From Diospyros lotus (lineage: Eukaryota > Streptophyta > Magnoliopsida > Ericales > Ebenaceae), in NCBI RefSeq assembly GCF_014633365.1, contig NC_068351.1, forward strand, positions 11,786,907 to 11,850,906: a stretch of 64,000 bases of DNA. Reading direction: 5' to 3'. The notes under the pieces were generated by a model, which was not told the origin of the DNA, did not search any database, and was given only the letters and a program-made list of their open reading frames with translations. Positions 47,501-56,772 of this stretch are shown one piece after another. The translations under genes were made by a program, and so were the position numbers. The stretch's first letter is position 1. Every line of letters starts with the position of its first letter.

Positions 47501-50500
47501 AAAGCTTCAAAGAAATGTTTTCATTTGAATGGACCCACTAGGTGTATCAACTGACTTGCAGTGCACGGTTTGATATGATGTTTACGAACTTCTATCATGC
47601 TTCAACAAAACTACAGTGGCTAAACCAAGGCACAAGACTAAATTGTGTTCTATTCAAAGGTAAATTGGTATTTATCTCACAACAGTAATATTGACTTTGC
47701 AAGGTTAGCTCATCTACTCCTTCCTCTTGATCCTGCATTCAACAGCATCAAAGAATTCCAGTTCTTTCATTTGAAAAAGCTTGCCTCTTCAGATGCTTTA
47801 TTTGAACCCCAAAGTAAGGTAACACTAAGCTTCTTAATGTCAGACATTAGATCAACAAGTAATGAAGTAGTAAAAAGATGGGTGATAAGTAATCAGTCAC
47901 TATTAACTTGATTGTCAACAGTGACAATTGAATGTGGTTTACCGGTCATATAATTAGCACTTGCAACAGAATTATGCCAACAATCGCTATAAATCACATG
48001 TCAACATTGAAAGAAGAAACACAGAGATCAGATATTTTCCAATACTTTGTGATTGTAAATCATATTTTACTAATGAATAAAACATAAAAAGGAAAAGATT
48101 AAGATATGCTACAATGATAAATACCTTCATGAATAGCAGCCAGTCATTCCCTTTGCAAAGAGATTTTAAACAATGTACCGAAGAATTCCATGAGGAGGCC
48201 ACTGACAGAGCAACTTGGTGTGACATCTCTTCTGTCAAGTGGAAATATGATCCTGGAATTTTCTCGATTGTATATCCAAATCTGCAATAGTACAAATTTC
48301 ATTTATTTATGAAAATTGGCTTTCTCCAAAATTATTCCTTTAAATCTCTACTAAAAAAGTCTCAAGAATTTTCATCTAGGAATTTTCTCAATTTTATATC
48401 CAAATACGCAATAGAAAATTCAATTATCTATGACAGTTAGCTTTCTTGTAAATTATTTCTGTAAATCTCTACTGAAAAGTTTTGCACTGTTTTGGTACTG
48501 GAAAATCATTTTTTGATTGGATATTCCATTCAATATGATACTTTGTGACCAGATACATCATTGGGGCCATACAAACAAACAAACAATAATATGCCTCCCA
48601 ATAAAACCTAGAAAAACAATCAGGTGTGATTGCTTAAGGGTTTACTCTATTTAGCTTGAGAAAAATGAGCAGCATTGATACATTAGTTTCAAAAAGAATA
48701 GCATGCATACATCTTCTTAGGTAATATTCCATGTATGAACAGAAAAACACAAGCCACCAGGAGGAGCTTGGAAACTGCAGTGATGATGGTGCATCCAGAT
48801 GCCACAAAGTTGAAGTAAATTGAAATGAGAATGATAATGGTGGCGAGCGTCTGCTTTTTATCCTTCCAGAGAAGTATGTCAGCAACTGCAACATGAAGCA
48901 GTAGCAAACAGATTACTAATAGAACATATAGATCGAAAAGTTGTGAGTCAAAGTAATTTCATCACACTATAGACGTTGAAGCAATAATCACATTGTTCAT
49001 ATGGTTATAAGTAATCGTGTTCAAATTAGCATCCAAGTTTGGCATGTATGTGCATGAGATGTCACCAACTGCAATAAGAAGCAGCAGTAAACAAGATGTT
49101 AATGGTACACAGATTGAGAAGTATTTTTACTGTACTTTCATACCACTCAAGTTGCACAGTTGGTCACATTATGCAATTCATAAGAATAATAAGTGATCGT
49201 TTAAAAAAAAATTAACATCCAAGTTTGATATGCATGCTCACGTGTCAACCAATTTAATCCTTATATCAGTCCAATGCCAAAGAAGTTAAGAAGGACAGAA
49301 ACAAGGTTCTCAATTCAACTAGTCTGCAACAGCTTTACAGAATATATCATAATCAATCAGGATTCAGTTTATTTCATGGCATGATTTCATATTGATATTT
49401 ACTCTCTCAATAAAGCTACTTGTACATGGAGTTCATACACTCCTTTGTACACTCAATAACTTAGTAGTACATTTACTAGGAACCAGTGACATTTCTTCGC
49501 AAAATTATCACTAATTTTCAAAACCTATAAACACTTCTACCATGTAAAAGTGTATAATTTTCAAAAAATTAGTTGATAATTTTGTGAAAAAGTGTTTATA
49601 ATTTCTTGAGTGTACAAACTCCGTGTACAAATAGCATTACCGTTATTCTCCATTGCCTGATATCATAAACTTTTAAAGGTCAGATGGAGCCATCATAATC
49701 ATTGGCCAAGCTCATTTAGGGGGTTAGGAACACCTACTCTAAAGGCCATCCAATTTCAAGATATAAAATTGATTGATGGCCAGTCTTTAAACAAAGGAGA
49801 TTGATGGAGCTCTAGAATTCATGCAGCTGAGAACCTATCTGGTGGAATTAAAGCTTGTGACTGTTGTTGTAGTCTTTAAACAAAGGAGGCAGAATGACAA
49901 TTCGTGCAACAACGAACACAAACATTTTCACATATGTGAGGTGCTTGACACGTGTTGGCACCTTGAAGGAAGTGAACTATTAACATTGAGACAGGTACCA
50001 TTGTTCCATATGCTGCAGAAAGCATATAGAACGACAATGAAAGTCAAAGCTTCCCAATTCGCTTAGTTCAACATCCCTGACATAAGCAGCTGCATGCCCC
50101 CCCAACCACCAGTTTTGTTGCACACAACATGGGAAACAGGATGATGACCTGGAGTTATCTGAAGGTTCTGGAACTCTCTAGTTTCTTGTGGAGTATTCTA
50201 AGGTTATCCAAGATGATCTGGAGGGCTCTAGGGTTCTTGAACGTTCTAGGGTCTCCGAAGTTCTAGATGTGTCTTGTAATTTATTGAATATTTTACAGCT
50301 AGAGAATTTGATGTATCTGAAGAGTGACTCAATCTTAATCATCAGTCTGGAGACCTCTCATTTATACTCATTCATACAATTCCCTACAAGCAATCAGCGA
50401 GTGTCAGTTGCACCGTAAATCTCCCTCTATGTGCCTAAATGTGGGTTGAAAGGCTGAGTTAGCCATCACCAAGAGCTAAGAAAGTGACTTTGTGCTAAGT

Positions 50501-53500
50501 GCCTGCACAGTTGTCTTGGAAGAGCCAAGCCGTGACATGCAACTCTGCACCACTCACCCACAACTATATACTGCAGCCTTTTAACTACATGAACTACTAT
50601 TTCCAGCCTTAAAACTAGAACAATCAGTGGTAATTGTGCAATAATTTTGGGTTCACTTCTTCCAATAGAGACAGAGAGAGTTTTTTACGCTCATTCATCT
50701 ATATCTAGTTCTTCAAAATCTGGAAAATTTACAGTTATTTAAGATATTCAAAGTAGAACAGTTCGTCCAAAAGCATTATCAATGCTGTGATTTGCATCAC
50801 AACCACCATATGGATTGTTAACAACTTATCTAAACTAACGGATACACAGGAGTACAATATGCAATAAATTGGAAAATGCATCTATGTACCAACTTCATTT
50901 AACACACAGAAAAGGAACCAGAAATCTGTCAGTGCTGAGAAAGAAAGGAAATAACAATCTACCCATTCCTCCTCCAAGACGCAAGAAAGCTTTTGATGGT
51001 CCATCCTTCTTAGGTTGAGATACAGCCCTCAAGTGTGAATTTGAGTCAATTGTCCTCTTGAGACCCTCCTGCAGAATGTGAAACATTTTCACAGACAAGC
51101 AACATAAAAACTAGAATGTTCACTAAAGGATCTAAATGTTATTTTCCCCCCTTTTTTGATAAGTAATGCTTTCACATTACTGTTGCCTATTTAAAACTAC
51201 ATCATGGGGAGAGATGTCTAGAATAAGTAATGAACAAATCAAAATTAATATACAACAACAACAACATATCCAGCATTTATTCCACTATGTGGAGTCAGCC
51301 ACATGAATTCTAGACTTCCATATATTTCTATCTTTTGTCCATAGTTGTTAAAGGCGTGCCTAGGTGCAAGGCGCCTGTTCGGCACCTCGCCTGAGCCAAG
51401 GCTAGGCGATTTCAGAGAGGTCCTCGCCTTGCATGGTGAGGCGCCAAGGTGCGCCTAGGCGCGCCTCATGAAACCTAGGTAAATTTAATTAAAACTTGGG
51501 CAGCCCAATTCGCTCCTCACTCCATCTTCCTCCAGACTCCAGCTGTGCCTACATCCTCTCTTCCTCTCCTCTCCAACCTCCCATCTTCTCAGTTCTAGCA
51601 TGTACACATTATAACATATTTAACATATTTATCTTTAGTTTAAATAAATGTCCACATTTTCTTTAATTTATATTTTAACTTCCATTTATTTTAATACATA
51701 AATGTAAATAACAAAGTACCCCCATTTGGATTCAATAAAAATATCTAAAAAATCAAAATACATAACATTAAGAAAATAGAATTTTGGTTTTAGTACAAAC
51801 TCGGGTTTTAACGATTTTAATACCCCCAAAATACATACCTACTATTTTGAAAAATTCATTAAAAATCATTTTAACAACAATGAATATTAGCTATCAAAAT
51901 ACCGAAAGATAGTTTTTCAAATGAAAACATTTTCTTATATGTCTTCTTATAATGCGCTAATCTTTCAGACTTAGAAAAATAGCATTTTTTAAAATGAAAA
52001 CATTTTCTTGATTGTGCACTTGTAGTGTTTATTGATTGTGGAGAATACTAAAGTTTGTCCAAAATGTCCCCCATCAGTAAAACAAGAGATTGGAGAGTAC
52101 GTGCAAAAGAAGAAGAATAACAAGGATAAGCGAAATATGGCACCGTTAGATGATGATTTTCAATTTGATAAAGGGTATGATGATGAGGAGGAGGAGTTGC
52201 CTCAAAGTAGAAAAAGACTCAATGTATTAAACAAACTCGATCACAATCGGGTTCAACTTCAACTTTGACTTCAAAGCGGCGAGTAACTCAGGTGATTGAA
52301 GAGGAGGAGGAAAGTGAGACAGAGACTGAAGATGATGAAGACTTGGAAGAGGGAGAAGAATTGGGACAGGGAGAAGAAGATGAAGGGGTGATTGAAGGGG
52401 ATGATGAAGATATTGACCTTGATGTTGATGATCTCTTTGATGATGATTGATTGAAACTTCTTTTTTAATTGTGGACTTGTAGTATTTATATGTTTGTTTA
52501 GAACTTTGCATGATGATTGGTACTTGTTTGAGTTTGAGACTTTAATTTTGAACTTTGATGATGTTTCTAGTTTAGAATTTGCATGATGAATGAATCAATT
52601 TTGATATTGTTAGTTTAGAATTTGAAGATAATGAATCATCAATGATATGCATGTGTTATTATTGATAATTTGATAATTTTTTATGATTTTACAAGATTTT
52701 GAGTTTTTTTTCTAAAAGGTGAGTCTCGCTCCAGGACCCTTTGCGCCTCCCGCCTTTCAGAACTATGCTTTTGTCATATCTTCATTTAGGCCCATACACT
52801 TTATATCAAACTTTAATGTCTCTCCAAAAGTCTTTTTGGATCTACCTCTACCTCTTTTTTTGACTAATTATTTCATTTCATCAACTCTCCTCACAGGAGC
52901 GTCTCTTGATGTTCTTCTCACATGACCAAACCATCTTAGTCTAGTCTCTCTCATCTTCTCCTCGATTGGCATTACTCCTACCTTATTACGAATAATCTCA
53001 TTTCTAATTTTATCTTTTCTTGTATGACCACACATCCATCTTAACATCCTCATCTTTGCTACGCTCGTCTGTTGCTCATGCTGGTATTTGACTGCCCAAC
53101 ATTCTGAGCCATATAACAAAACTAATCTTATAGCTGTCCTATAGAATTTTCCTTTCAGTTTTGATGGAATTTTATCATCACATAACACCCCTGATACATT
53201 TCTCCATTTTAGCCAACTTGCCTTAATTCTATACGTGACATCCTCGTGAATTTCTCCATCTTTTTGAATCATTGATCCCAAATATCGAAAATGGTCTTTT
53301 CTTTGTATGATTTGGTCTTCAAATTTTATTATAACATTCTCCACTCTTGCATTCTTACTAAATTTACATTCCATATATTCTGTTTTTCTTCTACTTAATT
53401 TAAATCCTTAGATTCTAAATTGTTTCACCACAACTCAAGCTCAGTGTTCACTCCCTCTTTTGTTTCATCCACCAACACTATATTATCTGCAAATAGCATA

Positions 53501-54476
53501 CACCATGACACCTATGTCTGAATGTGTTTAGTGAGTTCATCCATTACTAAAGCAAATAAGTATGGACTTAGTGCAAAACTTTGATGCAGTCCTATTGTAA
53601 TTTTAAACGGTTCAATATCCCTTTCGCATGTTCTGACAAGTCTCTGCACCGTGATACATGTCTTTAAGGGCTTGTATATAGGCTATTCGGACTCCTTTCT
53701 TCTCTAAAGTCCTCCATAATACTTCTCTAGGGACCCTATCATAGGTCTTTTCTAGATATATAAACACCATATGCAGATCCTTCTGATGATCCTGATACCT
53801 TTCCATTAGGCGCCTTAGTAGGTATATAGCTTTCATTGTTGATCTACTAGGCATGAAACCAAACTAATTTTCCGAGACGTGTGTTTCTTTTTTGAGCCTT
53901 TGCTCTATTACTCTATCTCAGAGTTTCATGGTATGGCTCATTAACTTAATTCCCCATTAACTTAATCAAAGTTAATATACATAAGGGAAAAACTCTTGCA
54001 TGTACGAATTGAACTAGACAATATTGGCTATCCACCAGTACAATATCTTATGATGTAACAGCTGATCCAAGAGTTCATCATTACTTGGGAATTCTAGGAA
54101 TCTGAAGCAACTAAGTACTAAAATAGCACACCCTATATGGATAACTATGTATCTGTTGAAGACCCCTAAAAGCAACAATAATAGAGTTAAACCATTCAGT
54201 CAACCAATTATATATTCCATTGTTTGATATTAAGAAAATCAAAAGTAAATGTCCTTGTTGATTAGATATGGAGAGACCTGAAGTGGCACAAGAGGAGTGT
54301 AGCCGAGTCGGTCATTGGCTTTTGAACAGTTGAATGTTCTGCTGCAAGAGAGAAGTCTGACTCTTGATGGTGTAAACTGTGGAACCTTCATGCCATATGG
54401 GGCTAACAGCCTATATGTCCACTCCACCAGACGTGCAATTGGCATTATCAAGAAAACTGGAACCTTAATTCTTGGC
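29416..54476 (-). CDS. 3BETAHSD/D-RTNLB-like: 3-beta-hydroxysteroid dehydrogenase/decarboxylase with reticulon domain, 3' part
   Basis: Six exons on the minus strand (54278-54476, 50963-51068, 48711-48885, 48125-48281, 29823-29889, 29416-29561) join with matching phases and AG/GT borders into one frame of about 282 codons ending at TAA 29416-29418. The first exon is the C-terminal part of a sterol-4-alpha-carboxylate 3-dehydrogenase ([31 protein letters not shown]). The next holds EGLKRTIDS. The last four form a reticulon homology domain ([11 protein letters not shown], two hydrophobic hairpins, [11 protein letters not shown]). This dehydrogenase-reticulon fusion is known in plants (Arabidopsis 3BETAHSD/D2, At2g26260, RTNLB19, and its paralogue RTNLB20). 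The enzyme acts in ER sterol C-4 demethylation; the reticulon part anchors in curved ER membrane. The catalytic N-terminal exons are not seen. No internal stop appears, so the gene may be functional despite heavily expanded introns. Confidence 0.88.
29823..29889 (-). CDS. Exon: second hydrophobic segment of the reticulon domain
   Basis: Encodes [20 protein letters not shown] and II plus one base (22 codons + 1). It is bounded by GACAG before 29889 and the donor ATAG/GTTTGT. It reads directly on from MK of the previous exon, across the big intron. Confidence 0.88.
30320..30514 (+). mobile_element. tRNA-derived SINE (Au-like), 195 bp
   Basis: It contains a box A-like GTAGCAATGGTAAAGG, a box B-like AAGTTTGAGTTG, then GGGTAAGACCACGCACAACA, CTTCCCCAACCC and TTGCAAAGTG, ending CATACCCTTTTT, the layout of plant Au SINEs. 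It is flanked by the 13-bp duplications AAATTACATTCAT (30307-30319) and AAGTTACATTCAT (30515-30527). It lies in the 18.2-kb intron. Confidence 0.85.
30528..31881. other. Intron sequence, nothing further recognised
   Basis: Part of the 18.2-kb intron of the dehydrogenase-reticulon gene. A short GT repeat lies near 30916-30930. No coding homology was seen in the small open frames. Confidence 0.4.
31887..32247 (+). repeat. 5' LTR of the gypsy element
   Basis: 361 bp, TG...CA, very similar to 45295-45638. It contains a TATAAATA-like word (CAATACAAATAAGG) and ends just before the primer site at 32251. Confidence 0.9.
32356..33479 (+). pseudogene. Gypsy gag, broken
   Basis: Frames at 32356, 32554 and 33024 together give a gag: a coiled-coil start ([19 protein letters not shown]), the core ([20 protein letters not shown]), and the region before the zinc knuckle. 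The knuckle, CFRCGDKYHLGHQC in the sister copy at 63.8 kb, here reads [14 protein letters not shown], losing two zinc-binding Cys. It ends in an acidic tail. Stops at 32545 and 32833 break the frame. Confidence 0.8.
33480..34209 (+). pseudogene. Gypsy protease and start of reverse transcriptase, broken
   Basis: The protease region includes [10 protein letters not shown] in place of an active DSGST, so the catalytic motif is lost. Then comes [20 protein letters not shown], nearly the same as the minus-strand copy at 63.3 kb, and an RT start ([22 protein letters not shown]). Homology stops at 34209. Confidence 0.8.
34210..34690 (+). repeat. LTR-like insert at the RT break
   Basis: Starts TGTTATATATTTGC right where the RT homology stops. 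It has a TTTATAACTAGAGG word and no coding, and ends in a (GT)n repeat near 34673-34692. It looks like an LTR or part of one from an unrelated element, but its end and target duplication are not clear. Confidence 0.45.
34904..35476 (-). pseudogene. Gypsy reverse transcriptase fragment
   Basis: It contains [55 protein letters not shown] and [14 protein letters not shown]. The polymerase catalytic Asp pair is present. The protein lacks its downstream domains. Confidence 0.85.
35487..36988 (-). repeat. Solo LTR of about 1.5 kb
   Basis: Its ends are the perfect 7-bp inverted repeat TGTTAGA / TCTAACA. Flanks TAAAT (35482-35486) and TAAAC (36989-36993) are a 4-of-5 target duplication, and removing the insert restores the gypsy reading frame (minus strand [13 protein letters not shown]). 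A TATAAATATAAC box is at about 36682. There is no coding region inside. The orientation is not certain. Confidence 0.85.
37037..38865 (-). pseudogene. Gypsy gag and protease of the nested element
   Basis: Minus-strand frames: 38865-38545 (coiled-coil, [20 protein letters not shown]), 38430-38227 ([31 protein letters not shown]), 38133-37888 ([20 protein letters not shown]), and 37346-37037 ([20 protein letters not shown], post-protease). These are standard gypsy gag/protease motifs in broken frames. Confidence 0.8.
38771..39125 (-). repeat. 5' LTR of the nested gypsy element
   Basis: Next to the primer site. It contains a homopolymeric C tract (38907-38929, 23 bases) preceded by a CT repeat. 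No second LTR copy is present in the window. Confidence 0.75.
39126..40465 (+). pseudogene. Gypsy RNase H and integrase, broken
   Basis: Continuation of the outer gypsy element: RNase H words ([39 protein letters not shown]), the integrase zinc site, and the core ([46 protein letters not shown]). In-frame stops occur, for example near 39237, 39497 and 39631. A copia element interrupts it after 40465. Confidence 0.85.
40947..42224 (-). pseudogene. Copia reverse transcriptase and RNase H, frameshifted
   Basis: RT words: [45 protein letters not shown] (the YVDD catalytic site is intact), and [17 protein letters not shown]. RNase [21 protein letters not shown]. One extra base near 41995 shifts the frame after LNGEL, and another change near 41210 separates RNase H. 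Confidence 0.85.
42255..43450 (-). pseudogene. Copia protease and integrase, broken
   Basis: The protease word reads [10 protein letters not shown] at about 43420-43450; the usual DSGCSNHMTG has lost its Gly. Integrase words follow: [41 protein letters not shown] and [21 protein letters not shown] 32-bp tandem duplication (43165-43196 and 43197-43228) shifts the frame. The frame ends in TAG at 42255-42257 where NRTWELV is expected. Confidence 0.82.
43763..44450 (-). pseudogene. Copia gag
   Basis: Contains [32 protein letters not shown], then [16 protein letters not shown] and [11 protein letters not shown], typical of copia gag. The frame is interrupted at about 44255 and 43955. Zinc-knuckle-like [16 protein letters not shown] follows near 43605-43650. 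Confidence 0.8.
44844..45294 (+). pseudogene. Gypsy C-terminus with chromodomain
   Basis: The outer gypsy element resumes: [37 protein letters not shown], then [10 protein letters not shown] and [20 protein letters not shown], a chromodomain-like end as in chromoviruses of the Reina/Tekay type. The polypurine tract and 3' LTR follow directly. Confidence 0.82.
45295..45638 (+). repeat. 3' LTR of the outer gypsy element
   Basis: 344 bp, close to 31887-32247, followed by the GTAAT duplication. Confidence 0.9.
45644..48124. other. Remainder of the 18.2-kb intron, with a SINE fragment
   Basis: No coding homology is recognised. Near 46595-46690 the text GGGAAGACTGCATACAAAAA, CTCGCCTGACCC and TTGCAAAGTG resembles the 3' half of the SINE at 30320, so it is probably a decayed related copy. 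A-rich runs occur at 45860-45874. Confidence 0.5.
48125..48281 (-). CDS. Exon: middle of the reticulon domain
   Basis: Completes Ile and continues [20 protein letters not shown], then a helical loop, ending GNDWLLFMK (52 codons). This corresponds to the cytosolic loop and the G(R/N)D...F(L/M)K motif of reticulons. The acceptor is TTGCAG and the donor AAG/GTATTT is followed by an intron of 18,235 bases. A decayed copy of this exon's 5' part lies in the neighbouring intron. Confidence 0.9.
48376..48415 (-). pseudogene. Decayed duplicate of the 5' part of exon 48125-48281
   Basis: This segment repeats 48251-48290 with a few changes. On the minus strand it reads [10 protein letters not shown] against [10 protein letters not shown] in the real exon. 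The acceptor TTGCAG has become TTGCGT, so it cannot be spliced the same way. The surrounding 48290-48360 and 48416-48485 are also similar, showing a tandem duplication of about 125 bp. Confidence 0.82.
48711..48885 (-). CDS. Exon: first half of the reticulon domain
   Basis: Begins (V)[12 protein letters not shown], the diagnostic start of plant reticulon domains, then a long hydrophobic hairpin ([15 protein letters not shown] ... [14 protein letters not shown]) and LPKK. The acceptor GTTGCAG and the donor AT/GTATGC are good. It has 57 full codons with two bases at each end. Confidence 0.9.
49413..49640. mobile_element. MITE, about 225 bp, in an intron
   Basis: The left end AAAGCTACTTGTACATGGAG and the complement of the right end (AATGCTATTTGTACACGGAG) are inverted repeats, continuing inward with TACACTC. 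The interior is also partly self-complementary (AAAATTATC, ACACTTTT words). The target duplication is not fixed. Confidence 0.7.
49641..50962. other. Intron sequence, nothing recognised
   Basis: Part of the intron between exons 50963-51068 and 48711-48885. No coding homology or clear element. Confidence 0.4.
50963..51068 (-). CDS. Exon: linker between dehydrogenase and reticulon domains
   Basis: Encodes [15 protein letters not shown], then a basic linker with [11 protein letters not shown], ending LRLGGGM plus one base (35 codons + 1). The acceptor is CTGCAG and the donor is ATGG/GTAGAT. The phase fits exon 48711-48885, whose first two bases complete Val. Confidence 0.88.
51340..52767 (+). 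mobile_element. hAT element inserted in the LINE, 1,428 bp
   Basis: The left end CATAGTTGTTAAAGGCG and the complement of the right end (CATAGTTCTGAAAGGCG) are inverted repeats. The flanks are an exact 8-bp duplication CTTTTGTC (51332-51339 and 52768-52775). The subterminal left region is rich in GGCGCCTAGGCGC words. It keeps a transposase remnant but no catalytic domain. Confidence 0.9.
52032..52450 (+). pseudogene. hAT transposase-like remnant (BED-like start and acidic tail)
   Basis: One frame (52032-52268) reads [40 protein letters not shown] and an acidic stretch. A second frame (52265-52450) gives [20 protein letters not shown] and ends [13 protein letters not shown]. The first resembles the region after the BED zinc finger of plant hAT proteins; the second looks like their acidic C-terminus. 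The catalytic middle is deleted. Assignment rests on position inside the hAT ends and on wording. Confidence 0.6.
52868..53854 (-). pseudogene. LINE reverse transcriptase, C-terminal part
   Basis: Two minus-strand frames, 53854-53612 and 53374-52868, give the RTE thumb and C-terminal parts: [18 protein letters not shown], then [39 protein letters not shown] and [14 protein letters not shown]. Stops and frame changes separate them. Confidence 0.88.
54278..54476 (-). CDS. Exon: dehydrogenase C-terminal segment
   Basis: Reads [20 protein letters not shown] and on through [28 protein letters not shown] (66 codons plus one leading base). The acceptor is TTTGCAG before 54476 and the donor is CAG/GTCTCT at 54278. 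The first base completes a codon begun in an upstream exon, so at least one more exon exists. This is the strongest homology to the sterol dehydrogenase half of the protein. Confidence 0.9.
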
Positions 54477-54887
54477 CTGCAAACTGAAAGGAATCAGCAA
54501 CATAAAGAATATGCACCACAAGTTAATATATAATGTCTTCCCTCCCTCTTAAAAAAGAAAGAAATGCGAAGAAATGGAAATAACCAGAATAATACTGATG
54601 TATATGTCAAAAAGTCTTTATTGAAAATATGAATTCTTGATTAATTCTCCCTTGTAGGAGTAATATATATATACAAAACTTCCTCTATTGATTAGGATGT
54701 TTCTAAATGCTAGCAAGATTCTAATCCTAGAATAAGGAAAGAATACAAATCTGTAAGATACAACAACTATGGAAAGAATGACAATAAAAGATATATAACA
54801 GGAATAAGAAATAAATCAAGAAATCATTGATTGATTTAGGAATCAATCATTGGCACCAGATCTGGAACATATCGGTTGACACACCCC

Positions 54888-56700
54888 TCAAACTTGAGAG
54901 TGGATATCATCCATTCCAAATTTGCTGATAGTTCTTTGGCATACGATTGCAAGTAGTCCTTTGGTGAGAATACCTGCTAGCTGATCACAAGAAGATATAT
55001 ACGGAATACAAATTAAGCCGCTATCCAATTTTTCCTTGATGAAGTGTCTGTCTACTTCAACATGTTTAGTTATGTCATGTTGAACTGCATTGTGAGCAAT
55101 ATTTATGGCAGATTTATTGTCACAATAGAGTCTCATATGACCTGTCACTTCAATTCTCAAATCATCTAGAAGAATTTTCAACCAAAGTAGTTCACAAACA
55201 CCTAGAGCCATTGATCTAAACTCCGCATCTGCACTAGATCGAGCTATAACATGTTTTTTGCTCCTCCAGGTCACAAGGTTGCCTCCTAGGAAAGTACAAT
55301 AACCTGAAGTAGACCTCCGATCCACTATTGAGCAAGCATAATCTGCATCTGTATAGGCCTCAATACTCATACCCTGACCTCTTTTAAACATAATTCCATT
55401 CCCCGATGTTCCTTTCAAATAATGTAATATTCTGTAAACAGCTCTTAGATGGGTCTCTTTAGGCTCATGCATGAATTGGCTTACTACTCCTACTGCATAA
55501 GCAATATCTGGCCGGGTATGAGCTAAATAAATCAACTTGCCTACCAACTGTTGGTAGGACCCCTTGTCATCTACCTTCTCCTCTAGGAACTCACCCAACT
55601 TGTGATTAGACTCGATTGGAGTTGCAGTTGCCTTGCAAGCTAACAACCATGTCTCCTTTAGAAGATCTACAATATACTTTTGTTGACAAATGAAGATACT
55701 TTCCCTAGAATGGGCAACTTCTATACCTAAAAAGTATTTAACCACCCCAACTCTTTGATGTCAAATTCATGAATCAAGCAGTCTCTGAGTTTTCTCCTTC
55801 CTTCCTCATCATTGCATGTGACTACAATGTCATCAACAAAAACAATTAGCATCGTCACTCCTCATGTGGCTGAGTGATGGATAAAAAGAGTATGGTCCCC
55901 TTGACTTGGTTTATATCCAGAGTTTTAACATAACATGTGCAAATCGGCCAAACCAAGCCCTAGGGAGACTGTTTAAGGCCATACAAAGCTTTGTTTAACT
56001 TGCATACCATATTCCCCCAAGTGTTTGGGCTATACCCTGGTGGCAAATCCATGTACACCTTTTCTTCTAGATCCCCATGCAAAAATGCAGTTTTAACATT
56101 AAATTGGTGAAGTGACCAGCCTAAATTTGCAGCTAGGGACAGAAGCACTCTTACAGTATTAAGCTTAGCAACAAGAGCAAATGTATTTAAATAATCCACC
56201 CCATATACCTGAGTATAGCCCTTGGCCACAAGGCGTGCTTTGTACCGAGACCCATCTGATTTGTACTTTAAGGTGTAAACCCACTTCCATCCAACTGGGT
56301 GTTTACCCTTGGGCAATGGAACTAAGTCCCAAGTATTGTTCTTTTCTAGGGCTGCTATCTCAACGTCCATAGCATTTCTCCAATTCTTATCCTTCAAAGC
56401 TTCAGAAAAATGTTTAGGAATGGGAATGTTGTGAAGGCCGGTTAAAAAGGCTTTATGTGAAAAAGATAACTTGGAATAGGACAAAAACAAGTGTAAATGG
56501 TGTTTGGTACATGCTCTTGTGCCTTTCCTAAGGGCAATGGGCCAATCAAGGTCATTTGGAGGTTCACAAACAGAATCCATAAGCTCAGGAATATAAGAGT
56601 TACCTGACGTGGGGTTAGAAGGGCTGGCAATGTCATCATTTGTAATAGATTGAGGGCTAATAGCAAGTGCAGGAGATGGATTAGATGTAGGAACCTGCAT
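54888..56700 (-). pseudogene. Copia reverse transcriptase and RNase H, frame broken
   Basis: Frame 56700-55960 has [67 protein letters not shown]. Frame 55745-54888 has KYFLGIEVAHSRESIFICQQ, HTRPDIAYAVGVVSQFMHEP, ADYACSIVDRRSTSGYC, CDNKSAINIAHN. Between them (55960-55745) the YVDD region is disrupted by stops and shifts. Confidence 0.88.
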
Positions 56701-56772
56701 TGGGCAAGGAGCTAATGGCTACCGTCTTGAGTAGACCTACAATGGGTGAGGTGTCTTAGGGTCAAGCACCTC

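Larger units (their letters stand above)
51254..53963 (-). mobile_element. RTE-type LINE, 5'-truncated, with a hAT inside
   Basis: Flanked by a 17-bp duplication AATCAAARTTAATATAC (51237-51253 and 53964-53980). Its 3' end on the minus strand (low coordinates) carries the typical plant RTE tail text: TTGTTGTTGTT next to the flank and a CCACATAGTGGAATAAATG-like word. Coding on the minus strand: RT words [24 protein letters not shown] (normally FADD), and the C-terminal domain ([30 protein letters not shown]). The catalytic Asp is lost in FADN, and another is changed in [10 protein letters not shown] hAT element splits its 3' region. Confidence 0.9.

Noticed and set aside
45626..48900. A separate gene in the last part of the big intron
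   Set aside because: Apart from the reticulon exons, the open frames are short and without homology.
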